Assembly (NCBI GenBank): GCA_913020095.1
Contig: CAJWAH010000063.1
Coordinates: 1-7,490, forward strand
Source of the DNA: an uncultured Synechococcus sp.
GTDB taxonomy: Bacteria > Cyanobacteriota > Cyanobacteriia > PCC-6307 > Cyanobiaceae
Direction of reading: 5' to 3'
Length of the DNA stretch: 7,490 nt
Under the pieces are notes generated by a model. The model was not told where the DNA came from. It worked only from the letters and a program-made list of their open reading frames with translations, and searched no databases. The position numbers and the translations under genes are program-made. Within the stretch, counting starts at the first letter, position 1. Each line of letters starts with the position of its first letter. Of this stretch, positions 1 to 6,676 are shown one piece after another.

Positions 1-1
1 G

Positions 2-496
2 TTCGCGCACCGGCGAAATAAGGCGGCGGCGAACGACGCTGGGGACGCGATGCGGAACCACTTCGGCGGCGGGAAGGGACTCGGCGGCGTCGCGCTGTTT
101 TTTACGCTCTCGGCGTCGCTGTTTTCGGCGTATTCCGTGGAAGGGATCGCGTGGGAGGCGTGGTTTAAGGGATGGTTCGCCACGCGATGGATTCCAGCGG
201 GCGTCGGGGTGTACATGGGATTTTTGATCATGGCGCCGCGACTGAACGCGCTCGGAAAATTGCGAGGGTATCTCACGCTGAGCGAAGTCGTCTACGACAG
301 GTTCAGCGCGCCGAATTCTCGGCATCAACTCACGGCGCACGCGCTGCGAGTGATCACCTGGGGGTGTTTGTTGCTTCCAATCTTCTGCTACCAAATTTCG
401 CAGTTTGTGTCGATGGGTAAAATCGTCGAGGCGTTCACCGCCGGCGCCATCTCGGAGACGGGCGGGGTGTTGATCTTTGCCTTGATCATGATCGCC
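2..496 (+). CDS. Partial sodium:solute symporter (SSF)-like membrane protein, joined in frame to LpxI
   Basis: The frame is open to the left edge, with no in-frame stop from base 2, so the ATG at 50 is probably internal. Hydrophobic segments lie at about 80-136, 191-244, 341-400 and 458-499. The pattern NHFGGGKGLGG, then a helix with SASLFSAYSVEG, then LTLSEVVYDRF and a helix ending in YQISQF resembles the region after the first helix of SSF-family Na+/solute cotransporters. The family moves small solutes across a membrane using the sodium gradient; the substrate cannot be told here. The symporter character stops at about 485-514, where the frame runs straight into LpxI sequence; a normal SSF protein would continue for several hundred more residues. 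Wording and codon choice differ from the cyanobacterial part. A picoeukaryotic algal or other bacterial origin is possible but only inferred. The 3' boundary given is approximate. Confidence 0.55.
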
Positions 497-769
497 GTCG
501 AGGCCGTCGAAGGAACCGATCGAATGATCAAGCGGGCCGGTGAACTCTGCCGGTCCAATGGCTGGACCTTGCTGAAGACCGCCCCGGCCGATCATGATCG
601 CCGCGCCGACGTCCCCTCCATCGGAGTCTCCACCGTGCACGCACTGTCACAGGCCGGCGGCAGTTGCATCGCATTGGGAGCGGGTCGCGTCATTCTCATC
701 GACAAGGATGCCGTGCTGAAGGCCGCGGATGAAGCGAACATCGTCATTCTCGGCGTCGACACCCAATGA
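491..769 (+). CDS. lpxI: C-terminal fragment of UDP-2,3-diacylglucosamine pyrophosphatase LpxI (DUF1009 family)
   Basis: LpxI hydrolyses UDP-2,3-diacylglucosamine to lipid X and UMP in lipid A synthesis at the cytoplasmic face of the inner membrane. The visible ~90 residues carry family-typical wording: AVEAVEGTDRMI at about 494-529, then DRRADVPSIG at 596-625 (the conserved D-R-x-D-x-P-x-I-G block), then a C-terminal part with LGAGRVILIDKDAV. Full-length family members are about 270-290 residues, so roughly the N-terminal two thirds is missing and replaced in frame by symporter-like sequence. There is no start codon of its own at the junction. The stop TGA at 767-769 overlaps the ATG of the next gene (ATGA), which is how genuine operon partners are often arranged, so this fragment and the start of the methyltransferase probably come from one genome. 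The style suggests a Gram-negative, possibly planctomycete, source; that is inference. Confidence 0.65.
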   Translation: MAVEAVEGTDRMIKRAGELCRSNGWTLLKTAPADHDRRADVPSIGVSTVHALSQAGGSCIALGAGRVILIDKDAVLKAADEANIVILGVDTQ

Positions 770-1422
770 CGGAACCAGACAACTTCGTCTCGAGAGCCGG
801 CGCGAAGTTGGCCCATGCACTGGATGCATTTTCAGTGGATCCGACCGGACTGCACTGCGCTGATTTCGGCTGCAACGTGGGAGGGTTCACCGATTGCCTG
901 CTCCAGCACGGCGCCTCCCGGGTGTACGGCGTGGATGTGGGCTACGGCCAAACCGCTTGGAGCCTGCGCCAAGACCCCCGAGTGGTGTTGCGGGAGCGCA
1001 CCAACCTGCGCCACCTCACGCCAGAGGATCTCTATGGCCCGGGTGATCCGCAGCCCGATCTGGCGGTGGCCGATCTCTCGTTTATTTCCCTCTCGCGCGT
1101 GCTGGAGCCAATGCAAAAGCTCTTGGCTGGTGGCCCGCAAGCCGAAGCGGTGCTGCTGGTGAAGCCGCAGTTTGAAGTGGGCCGCGAGCGGGTGGGCAAA
1201 GGCGGCGTTGTGCGCGATCCCAAAGCCCACGCCGATGCCATTGCCTTGGTGGCAGACGCAGCAAAGCCCCTGCAGTGGTTCCCGCAGGGGCTGGTGGGAT
1301 CACCAATTACCGGTGCCGCTGGCAATCACGAATACCTGCTGTGGCTGGGCCCCAGAGCCGAGCTGGGCTCCAGCGCCTTCTCAGCCTTGATTGAGCAAGT
1401 GGTGCAGAGCACCAATGCCTGA
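766..1422 (+). CDS. TlyA/FtsJ-family rRNA methyltransferase without S4 domain (probably composite)
   Basis: A 218-residue S-adenosylmethionine-dependent methyltransferase of the TlyA (hemolysin A-like) group, which 2'-O-methylates rRNA. Visible motifs are SRAGAKL near the N terminus (Lys14), the SAM-binding loop DFGCNVGGFTDCLLQ (33-47), VYGVDVGYGQTAWSL (53-67), DLSFISL (Asp103), LLVKPQFE (Lys133) and NHEYLLWL (Glu189). Lys14, Asp103, Lys133 and Glu189 fit the K-D-K-E catalytic tetrad. TlyA proteins usually have about 260-270 residues with an N-terminal S4 RNA-binding domain; that domain is absent. The start at 766 overlaps the upstream LpxI stop by four bases. Residues 1 to ~40 (DFGCNVGG rather than the cyanobacterial DGGxSTGG that I recall) look foreign, whereas the sequence from about GGFTDCLLQ onward is typical of Synechococcus. 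A join inside the gene at about 880-950 is likely. It converges with glnB, leaving only 5 bases between stops. Confidence 0.75.
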   Translation: MTEPDNFVSRAGAKLAHALDAFSVDPTGLHCADFGCNVGGFTDCLLQHGASRVYGVDVGYGQTAWSLRQDPRVVLRERTNLRHLTPEDLYGPGDPQPDLAVADLSFISLSRVLEPMQKLLAGGPQAEAVLLVKPQFEVGRERVGKGGVVRDPKAHADAIALVADAAKPLQWFPQGLVGSPITGAAGNHEYLLWLGPRAELGSSAFSALIEQVVQSTNA

Positions 1423-1427
1423 GGGCT

Positions 1428-1802
<375 letters not shown>

Positions 1803-1804
1803 TC

Positions 1805-1810
1805 ATTCCA
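1805..1810 (-). promoter_or_regulatory. Putative -10 element of NtcA-dependent glnB promoter
   Basis: The minus strand reads TGGAAT (four of six matches to TATAAT), exactly 22 bases downstream of the NtcA box. The expected transcription start is near 1798, giving a leader of about 30 bases before the glnB ATG. The assignment rests on spacing more than on hexamer strength. Confidence 0.55.
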
Positions 1811-1832
1811 TCGAGCGAGTCCTGGGGAAGGC

Positions 1833-1846
1833 GTAACGGTCGTTAC
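1833..1846 (-). promoter_or_regulatory. NtcA-binding site upstream of glnB
   Basis: The + strand reads GTAACGGTCGTTAC, an exact match to the cyanobacterial nitrogen regulator consensus GTA-N8-TAC. It is also an inverted repeat with 6-base arms around a 2-base centre. Facing glnB, the box is followed after 22 bases by TGGAAT, the spacing expected of NtcA-activated promoters with the box centred near -41.5. glnB is a known NtcA target in cyanobacteria. Facing queF, no -10 at matching distance is apparent. Confidence 0.82.
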
Positions 1847-1887
1847 GGTCTTTCAGTGTCTGGGCTCTGCCCTTCGATCGATCACCT

Positions 1888-2286
1888 GTGACCTCTTCAA
1901 GCAGCACCCAACGTCCCGCCTATGGCGAGCGGGCCATCGCTGAGGCAGAGCTGATCTGTTTCGACAATCCCCGCCAGGGGCGCCCCTATGACGTGGCGAT
2001 CTCCCTGCCCGAGTTCACCTGCAAGTGCCCGTTTTCGGGCTACCCCGATTTCGCCAAGTTGCAGCTCACCTATCAACCCGGCCCCCGCGTTCTTGAGCTC
2101 AAGGCGCTCAAGCTCTACGTCAACAGTTGGCGTGATCAGTCCATCTCCCACGAGGAGGTGGTGAACCGCATCCTGGATGACTTGGTGGCTGCCGCTGCAC
2201 CGCAGTGGATGGAATTGGTGGCGGATTTCAATCCCCGCGGCAACGTGCACACGGTGATCACCGTGCGTCATGGGGAGCGCCAGTGA
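1888..2286 (+). CDS. queF: NADPH-dependent 7-cyano-7-deazaguanine reductase QueF
   Basis: Reduces the nitrile preQ0 to the amine preQ1 with NADPH in queuosine tRNA modification; cytoplasmic. The 132-residue protein is the short, single-domain (Bacillus-like) type. The active-site block [14 protein letters not shown] holds the nucleophile Cys47 and the proton donor Asp54, at the C-x6-D spacing of the family. The QueF signature [14 protein letters not shown] (70-83) follows, then ISHEE (86-90), and NPRGNVHT near the C terminus completes a full-length protein. The start is GTG at 1888, the first possible start in this frame after an in-frame stop at 1834-1836; no Shine-Dalgarno is visible. It diverges from glnB, and its last 29 bases overlap the 3' end of the opposing ccs1. 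Confidence 0.94.
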   Translation: MTSSSSTQRPAYGERAIAEAELICFDNPRQGRPYDVAISLPEFTCKCPFSGYPDFAKLQLTYQPGPRVLELKALKLYVNSWRDQSISHEEVVNRILDDLVAAAAPQWMELVADFNPRGNVHTVITVRHGERQ

Positions 2287-3562
2287 TAGCGGCGCTGCCC
2301 AACTTGGGCAGCTCATCGGCGAAGGCCACCAAATTGCGGTTGCAAAGCCCGGCGATGTGGAGCCGGCCTGATTCGCTGATTGCCCACAGCTGACGGGTGG
2401 CGATCAGGCTGAGGCCCCCACCCAGCAGGGTGATGGCAAAGCCGGCATACACCAAAGGCACACCAGGATCGCGCTTGATCAGCAGGCCGCTGGCTGGCAT
2501 CACATCGGCGATGCGCAGCGGCAGCCCCAGGATCTCCTGGCTTTCGCCGCCAACGGTGAGCAGGCCCAGTTGCTGGCTATCGGCGCCGTAGACCTCCGCT
2601 GGCCCCAGCTCGCTCTGCAGCGCCAGCAGCACAGGATCGCTGCCATCGGGGCGTGTGGGCAGCACCAGGCCCCAAACCTGCTCGCCGAGTTCGGGGAAGG
2701 TTTGCAGCGGCAGCTGCAGCAGGGGGCTTTGGCCCAGTTGCAGCGTCACAGCCGCCAGGCCCCAGTCGGCTTGGTAGACGGTGATGCCGCGATGCCGCAG
2801 CGGGTGATTCACGCTCACGGCCGCCGGCTGCGCTGGAGCACCGGTGCCATCGCCCAGCAGCAGCTGGGAGGAGAACTGTTCGGGCCGGCCAGCTGGATCC
2901 CGTTGGATCGCAAAGGAATCGAGTTGCAATTCCAGCCGGGTGTCGCCTTGGGGGTTGAGCAGTTCCAGCGAGCGTCCTGGCGCCAAGAAGCGCTCCAGCC
3001 GCTGGCCGCCAAAGGCTCCCACCACAGCGCCGACCATGAACACGATCAGGCCGGTGTGCACCAGCAAGGGCCCCACCCGGCCGATCACACCGCGGCGGGC
3101 GGCTAGCCGGTTCTGCTGACGCCGCACCGCCCAGCCCTGTTGCTGTAGCTGCTGTTCCAGTGCATCGATGGCTGCAGCTGAATCGCTGGTATCCAGGCTG
3201 GTAGCGACAGCCAATTTGCTCAGCTGTCTGGGCTTGGTGTAATCGAGCCAGCGCAGGCTGGCCCGCAGCGCAGGCCATTGGCGCCGCAGGCTGCAGAGCA
3301 GCAGGGCCAAGCCCAGCCAGGCCAGCAACAGCAAAAACCAGTTGCTTGTGTAGAGGTGATCGAGCTCCCAGCTGAGCAGTTGATCGCCATTGACCACCCC
3401 CAGCCAGGGGGCGGCGTCATAACGCTCGTGATAGAAGGCCGCCGGCTCCCCTTGCGGGATCGCTGTGCCCAAGCCGCTGCAGGCCGCAATCAGCAGCAGC
3501 AGCACGATGGCGACGCGCAGGTCGGACAACCAGGCCGCGGCTTTGAGAACCAGGCTCTTCAT
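2258..3562 (-). CDS. ccs1: Cytochrome c biogenesis protein Ccs1 (ResB-like)
   Basis: System II cytochrome c assembly factor. Together with CcsA it delivers and attaches heme to apocytochromes on the lumenal or periplasmic side, as needed for cytochrome f and c6. The 434-residue length is normal for cyanobacterial Ccs1/ResB. Hydrophobic segments lie at about residues 17-35, 74-92, 165-185 and 369-388, with a large soluble domain (about 190-368) between the last two, the expected topology. [15 protein letters not shown] carries a conserved histidine (His169) at the third helix, and [18 protein letters not shown] (251-268) is a family block. The C-terminal [12 protein letters not shown] is also typical. 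Its ATG overlaps the ccdA stop by four bases (ATGA, 3559-3562), suggesting translational coupling. The 3' end overlaps the convergent queF by 29 bases. Confidence 0.92.
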   Translation of the reverse strand: MKSLVLKAAAWLSDLRVAIVLLLLIAACSGLGTAIPQGEPAAFYHERYDAAPWLGVVNGDQLLSWELDHLYTSNWFLLLLAWLGLALLLCSLRRQWPALRASLRWLDYTKPRQLSKLAVATSLDTSDSAAAIDALEQQLQQQGWAVRRQQNRLAARRGVIGRVGPLLVHTGLIVFMVGAVVGAFGGQRLERFLAPGRSLELLNPQGDTRLELQLDSFAIQRDPAGRPEQFSSQLLLGDGTGAPAQPAAVSVNHPLRHRGITVYQADWGLAAVTLQLGQSPLLQLPLQTFPELGEQVWGLVLPTRPDGSDPVLLALQSELGPAEVYGADSQQLGLLTVGGESQEILGLPLRIADVMPASGLLIKRDPGVPLVYAGFAITLLGGGLSLIATRQLWAISESGRLHIAGLCNRNLVAFADELPKLGSAAITGAPHDAR

Positions 3563-4272
3563 GTCAGGCGCGAGACCAGGCTGAGGCCGCCGATGACGAC
3601 CAAAACAGCGCCACTAATCGGAGGAATCCATTGGCTCACAGCGCGCAGCGCCAGCAGCTTGGGAATCGAAGCGGCCAGGCTGCCAGCCAGCAGTAGCGGC
3701 AACACCTGACCAGCGCCAAAGCAGCTGAGCAACACCATGCCCACCAACGGTTTGCCGCTTTGCGAAATCCAGGCCAACAGCACCGCCAGCACCGGGGTTG
3801 TGCAGGGAGAGGCGGCTAGGCCAAAGGCCAAACCAGCGGCCGGTGGCCCCAAGCCCGCCGGAGCAAATTTGCGCCAGCGCTCAGGATCGGGACCGGCCGG
3901 CAGCCGTAACGGCAGCAGCCCAAGCAAATTCAGCCCCATCAGCACCGCCAAGATGGCGACCGCCACGGAGATCCCTTCAGGTGTTTGCCCGTAGAGGCGT
4001 CCGAGCATGGCGCTGGCGGTGCCCAGGATCACCAGGGCCCCCACCACACCGGAGCAGAAGCCAGCACTGCGCTGCCAGGCTGGACCCTCTCCAAAGCCGG
4101 CCAAATACGCCACGCTCACTGGCAGCAGCGACAAACTGCAGGGGCCAAGGCTGGTGAGCAAGCCGCCGGCGAACACCAGCACCAAGGTGAGGGGCGTGGG
4201 GTGTTCCAGGCCGCTGCGCAGCAGCTGTTCACTGGCTTGGGCCAGGTCGGCAAGCGAAAAAGACAGGCTCAC
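3559..4272 (-). CDS. ccdA: Thiol:disulfide transporter CcdA (cytochrome c biogenesis)
   Basis: A membrane protein that passes reducing equivalents from cytoplasmic thioredoxin across the membrane, keeping apocytochrome c cysteines reduced for heme attachment. The 237-residue protein has about six hydrophobic segments. It carries the two redox cysteines in their family contexts: [12 protein letters not shown] (Cys45) and [13 protein letters not shown] (Cys157). The start is GTG at 4270-4272, 9 bases after the stop of the upstream transglycosylase on the same strand. The 3' end overlaps ccs1 by ATGA. This ccdA-ccs1 pairing strongly supports the assignment. Length and residues look normal; an extra Cys73 in the second helix is not one of the conserved pair. 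Confidence 0.93.
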   Translation of the reverse strand: MSLSFSLADLAQASEQLLRSGLEHPTPLTLVLVFAGGLLTSLGPCSLSLLPVSVAYLAGFGEGPAWQRSAGFCSGVVGALVILGTASAMLGRLYGQTPEGISVAVAILAVLMGLNLLGLLPLRLPAGPDPERWRKFAPAGLGPPAAGLAFGLAASPCTTPVLAVLLAWISQSGKPLVGMVLLSCFGAGQVLPLLLAGSLAASIPKLLALRAVSQWIPPISGAVLVVIGGLSLVSRLT

Positions 4273-4281
4273 CGGTGCACC

Positions 4282-5238
4282 CTATCGAGCAGGAGGGGCA
4301 CTCCATGGGGCCTGCTGCAGATAGGCCTCCACAGGGATCGCTTGCTGGCGCTCATACCCCTCGTGCAACCAAAGGTCTCCGTTGGGCGAGGCGTAGTGGA
4401 TTTGCCATTGATGGAATTGGGCCAGGCGCTTGGGGTCCTCCCGCATCAAATCCGCGTAGGTCTGCACGGCGCGCACATAGTTCCAGCTGTTGTTGTATCC
4501 CCAGATCGCCTGGGGCATGTTCTCCGGTCCGCCCCGGCGCACCAGGTAACGGGCCGCTGCGGCGATGGCATCAGCGGGATCATCAATCGAGCCAGCACCG
4601 ATGCCGGGCTCTGCCCAGGTGCTGGGCAAAAACTGCATGGGTCCGCGGGCCCCAGCGACCGAGAGGCCTTGCAAGCGGCCCATGCCGGTTTCCACCAGGT
4701 TGATGGCGGCCAGGGTGGCCCAGTCGATGCCGGTGTCTTGTTCCGCCTGCTTGTAGTGCTCAAGCAAGGCATCGGCGCTGATTGGCGGGCTGATGCGCCA
4801 GGCCGGCAGTTGGGCCGGAGCTGGGCTGTTGCGGTGCATCGCTAAAAACTCACGCCGCGCCTGCACCTGGCGTTGGGCCACCGACCGCAGCTCAGGGCTG
4901 AGTTGTTGCAGCACCGCGGCATCCCAGTCGGGATGGTGTGACCACTGCCGGTAGAGCACCTGCTGGCGGTGGGCCAACGATGCAAAGCCGGCAGCACTGG
5001 GGTTCATCCCAGCGAGCTGGTCTTCCACGCGGTTGAGCTGCTCACCCAGCGGCATAGCGGCCTTGGGCACGCTCGGGTAACTGCGGCCATTGGGGGCCAC
5101 CACACCGGCTGGGTATTGGGGCTGTGGCGCCGGCGGCTCCTGGCTAATGGCTTCGCTTTGACGCCCGGCGCCGCAGGCCGTTAGGAGCGCGAGACCTGTG
5201 AGGAGAGCGAAAGAGGATCGGCGGATTCCAGCGAACAT
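4282..5238 (-). CDS. Lipoprotein lytic transglycosylase (SLT/MltB-like)
   Basis: Predicted murein transglycosylase that cleaves the MurNAc-GlcNAc bond with 1,6-anhydro formation, anchored on the periplasmic side. I start it at the ATG at 5236-5238 because this yields a lipoprotein signal: charged MFAGIRR, a hydrophobic run, and the lipobox LLTAC with Cys22. Earlier in-frame codons up to 5385 would add ~49 residues with no signal-like character, lying inside ftsW. The resulting protein is 318 residues. After a proline-rich linker and a helical region comes the catalytic domain: INLVETGMGR (probable catalytic Glu183), GARGPMQFLPSTW, DDPADAIAAAARYL and WGYNNSWNYVRAV. These are typical of the lysozyme-like transglycosylase fold; the exact GH family is not settled by eye. 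It overlaps the ftsW 3' end by 58 bases, suggesting co-expression with septal wall synthesis. Confidence 0.85.
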   Translation of the reverse strand: MFAGIRRSSFALLTGLALLTACGAGRQSEAISQEPPAPQPQYPAGVVAPNGRSYPSVPKAAMPLGEQLNRVEDQLAGMNPSAAGFASLAHRQQVLYRQWSHHPDWDAAVLQQLSPELRSVAQRQVQARREFLAMHRNSPAPAQLPAWRISPPISADALLEHYKQAEQDTGIDWATLAAINLVETGMGRLQGLSVAGARGPMQFLPSTWAEPGIGAGSIDDPADAIAAAARYLVRRGGPENMPQAIWGYNNSWNYVRAVQTYADLMREDPKRLAQFHQWQIHYASPNGDLWLHEGYERQQAIPVEAYLQQAPWSAPPAR

Positions 5239-6332
5239 CGAACAAGCAGACCGGCAATGAACAGGCTGGCCAACAGTGAATTGCCGCCATAGCTGACCAG
5301 CGGCAAGGGCAGGCCGGTGGTGGGCATGGCACCGCTGGCCACAGCGATGTTCATTATCGACTGGCCCACCAAGATCGTGGTGCAACCAATCGCGACAAGG
5401 CGCAACTGGTTGCCCCTTGATCGCAGCGCCACCCGCAAGCCCATCAGGGCAAAGACGGCCAAAAACAGCAGCACCACTACCGAGCCCACAAAGCCAAATT
5501 CCTCGGCGTAAACGGCAAAGATGAAATCGGTGGTTTGAATCGGCAGGTACATCAGCTTTTGGGTGCTGAGCCCGTAGCCACTGCCGCTCAATCCGCCTGA
5601 ACCGATGGCCAGCAGGCTTTGCACCAGCTGGTAGCCGTTACCGAGTGGGTCTTGCCAGGGATCGAGGAACGAGGTGACCCGCAACCGCTGGTAGTCATTG
5701 ATCAAGATGCTGGTGGTGCCGGCCGTGAGCCCAAGCCCTGCAATGCCCACCAGCCAGTGCAAGGGAAGCCCCGACGCCAGGGCCATCAGCCACAGCACCA
5801 GTCCGGTGAGCGAGGCGGTGCTGAGGTTGGGTTGCTTGAGGATCAACAGGATGATGCCGCCCAGAATCGCCATCCACAGCACCCGCTGATCCAGGGCCAG
5901 ACGCCGCCACTGGGAGAACAACACCGCCCCTTGCAAAACGATGAAGGGTTTGATCAGTTCGGTGGGCTGGATCTGAATCGGCCCCAACACCAACCAACGG
6001 CTGGCCCCATTCACGGTGGTGCCGATGATCAAGGTGAGGGCAACCAGTCCGGTGCCGATCAATAGGGCCGGTGCGGCCAGCTGCAGCCAGCGTTTGAGCG
6101 GCGTGCGCACCACAACAAAGAACAGGGACCAGCCGGCCAGCATCCAGATCAGTTGCCGTTTGATCGTGTAGAGGGCATCGCCGAGTTCTTGCTGCGACAC
6201 CCACCAACTGGCAGAGGCCAGCACCAGCAGGCCGAACACACTCCAAGTCGCAATCAGGCCCAGCAGCAGTCTGGTTTCCGCGGGCCAAAGGTTGATTGGA
6301 AGGGTCAGGAGCCCCTGGGTCCCCCGGGCCAT
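5181..6332 (-). CDS. ftsW: SEDS-family peptidoglycan glycosyltransferase FtsW
   Basis: Polytopic inner-membrane enzyme that polymerises lipid II into glycan strands for septal peptidoglycan, acting with a class B penicillin-binding protein. The 383-residue product has about ten hydrophobic segments. Family blocks are NGASRWLVLGPIQIQPTELIK (108-128), GYQLVQSLLAIGSGGLSGSGYG (233-254), the external-loop motif QTTDFIFAVYAEEFG (266-280) with the Asp (269) that aligns with the catalytic aspartate of RodA/FtsW, and LPLVSYGGNSLL (344-354). The PTTGLPLPLVSYGG block is typical of FtsW. Residues 167-172 read QPNLST, where most SEDS proteins have a PDxGT-type motif; I recall this as usual in cyanobacterial FtsW. 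A TAGGAG ribosome-binding site 7 bases upstream fixes the ATG at 6330-6332. It is first in the ftsW-transglycosylase-ccdA-ccs1 cluster, behind the apc terminator. RodA is the main alternative. Confidence 0.9.
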   Translation of the reverse strand: MARGTQGLLTLPINLWPAETRLLLGLIATWSVFGLLVLASASWWVSQQELGDALYTIKRQLIWMLAGWSLFFVVVRTPLKRWLQLAAPALLIGTGLVALTLIIGTTVNGASRWLVLGPIQIQPTELIKPFIVLQGAVLFSQWRRLALDQRVLWMAILGGIILLILKQPNLSTASLTGLVLWLMALASGLPLHWLVGIAGLGLTAGTTSILINDYQRLRVTSFLDPWQDPLGNGYQLVQSLLAIGSGGLSGSGYGLSTQKLMYLPIQTTDFIFAVYAEEFGFVGSVVVLLFLAVFALMGLRVALRSRGNQLRLVAIGCTTILVGQSIMNIAVASGAMPTTGLPLPLVSYGGNSLLASLFIAGLLVRCSLESADPLSLSSQVSRS

Positions 6333-6339
6333 GCCAAGT

Positions 6340-6345
6340 CTCCTA
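6340..6345 (-). promoter_or_regulatory. Ribosome-binding site of ftsW
   Basis: TAGGAG on the minus strand with 7 bases to the ATG at 6332. This is one of the clearer Shine-Dalgarno sequences in the window and it supports the ftsW start. Confidence 0.75.
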
Positions 6346-6393
6346 ATGGCCTATTGAGCCGCGTGGCGGCTTGGTAGGCACCTGGGCAAGGAC

Positions 6394-6420
6394 AAAAAAA
6401 AGCCCGGCACTGGGCCGGGC
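6394..6420 (-). terminator. Rho-independent terminator of the apc operon
   Basis: Read on the minus strand, GCCCGGC, a 5-base loop, GCCGGGC and then eight T residues form a 7-bp all-GC hairpin with a perfect T tract. It lies 24 bases past the apcC stop and 61 bases before ftsW, so it separates the highly expressed phycobilisome genes from the cell-wall cluster. Confidence 0.92.
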
Positions 6421-6444
6421 GAAGGACGTTTGAGCGATCAACAG

Positions 6445-6645
6445 CTAATTGCCGACATTGGCTTGCCGGCGACCAGTGACCAGCTCAACCTTGATGATTT
6501 TTCCGCCCTGTTTCATGATCCGCTGCTGCTCAGCGAACCAGCTGTCATAGGGCACCCACTTGGTGAAGAAGGTGTTCTGGATCTCCCGTTGAGTCTGGAT
6601 TTTCTCCGGACTCGGGATGCAGGCGGTGACTTTGAAGAGGCGCAT
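6445..6645 (-). CDS. apcC: Allophycocyanin core linker LC7.8
   Basis: Small linker polypeptide of the phycobilisome core that caps allophycocyanin trimers and tunes their assembly and absorption. It has 66 residues, the normal size, with the recognisable N terminus MRLFKVTACIPSP, then TQRELQNT-like TQREIQNTFFTKWVPY, and the C-terminal GGKIIKVELVTG block of the CpcD/linker fold. The reading frame is open further upstream, but the ATG at 6643-6645 is chosen because it gives the family N terminus and has AAGGAG four bases before it. The stop is TAG. It is the last gene of apcA-apcB-apcC, 31 bases after apcB, and is followed by a strong terminator. It is a soluble, chromophore-free, basic protein. 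Confidence 0.97.
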   Translation of the reverse strand: MRLFKVTACIPSPEKIQTQREIQNTFFTKWVPYDSWFAEQQRIMKQGGKIIKVELVTGRRQANVGN

Positions 6646-6649
6646 GGGG

Positions 6650-6655
6650 CTCCTT
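6650..6655 (-). promoter_or_regulatory. Ribosome-binding site of apcC
   Basis: AAGGAG on the minus strand, four bases before the ATG at 6645. It decides between this start and the longer in-frame extension to 6741, which would run back over the apcB 3' end. Confidence 0.8.
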
Positions 6656-6676
6656 AGTTGGAGGGGAGCTCCTGGC

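Noticed and set aside
2..769. A genuine bifunctional transporter-LpxI fusion as a novel lipid A system
   Set aside because: Both parts are truncated, the junction is linker-free at a short motif, and a second suspected join follows 400 bases later. Chimerism is the simpler explanation.
1266..1291. 8-bp inverted repeat GCCCCTGC...GCAGGGGC with a 10-base loop
   Set aside because: It lies inside the conserved methyltransferase coding sequence 130 bases before the stop, with no T tract. Likely chance in GC-rich DNA rather than a terminator.
2577..3278. Long antisense and alternate-frame reading frames over ccs1 (and likewise over ccdA, ftsW and tlyA)
   Set aside because: They are low-complexity, Arg/Ala/Pro-rich translations of high-GC coding DNA, with no family motifs and no ribosome-binding sites. 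The opposite strands carry clear genes.
5239..5385. N-terminal extension of the transglycosylase reading frame (49 residues)
   Set aside because: The extension lies within ftsW, is His/Cys-rich without signal character, and would bury the lipoprotein signal that begins at 5238.
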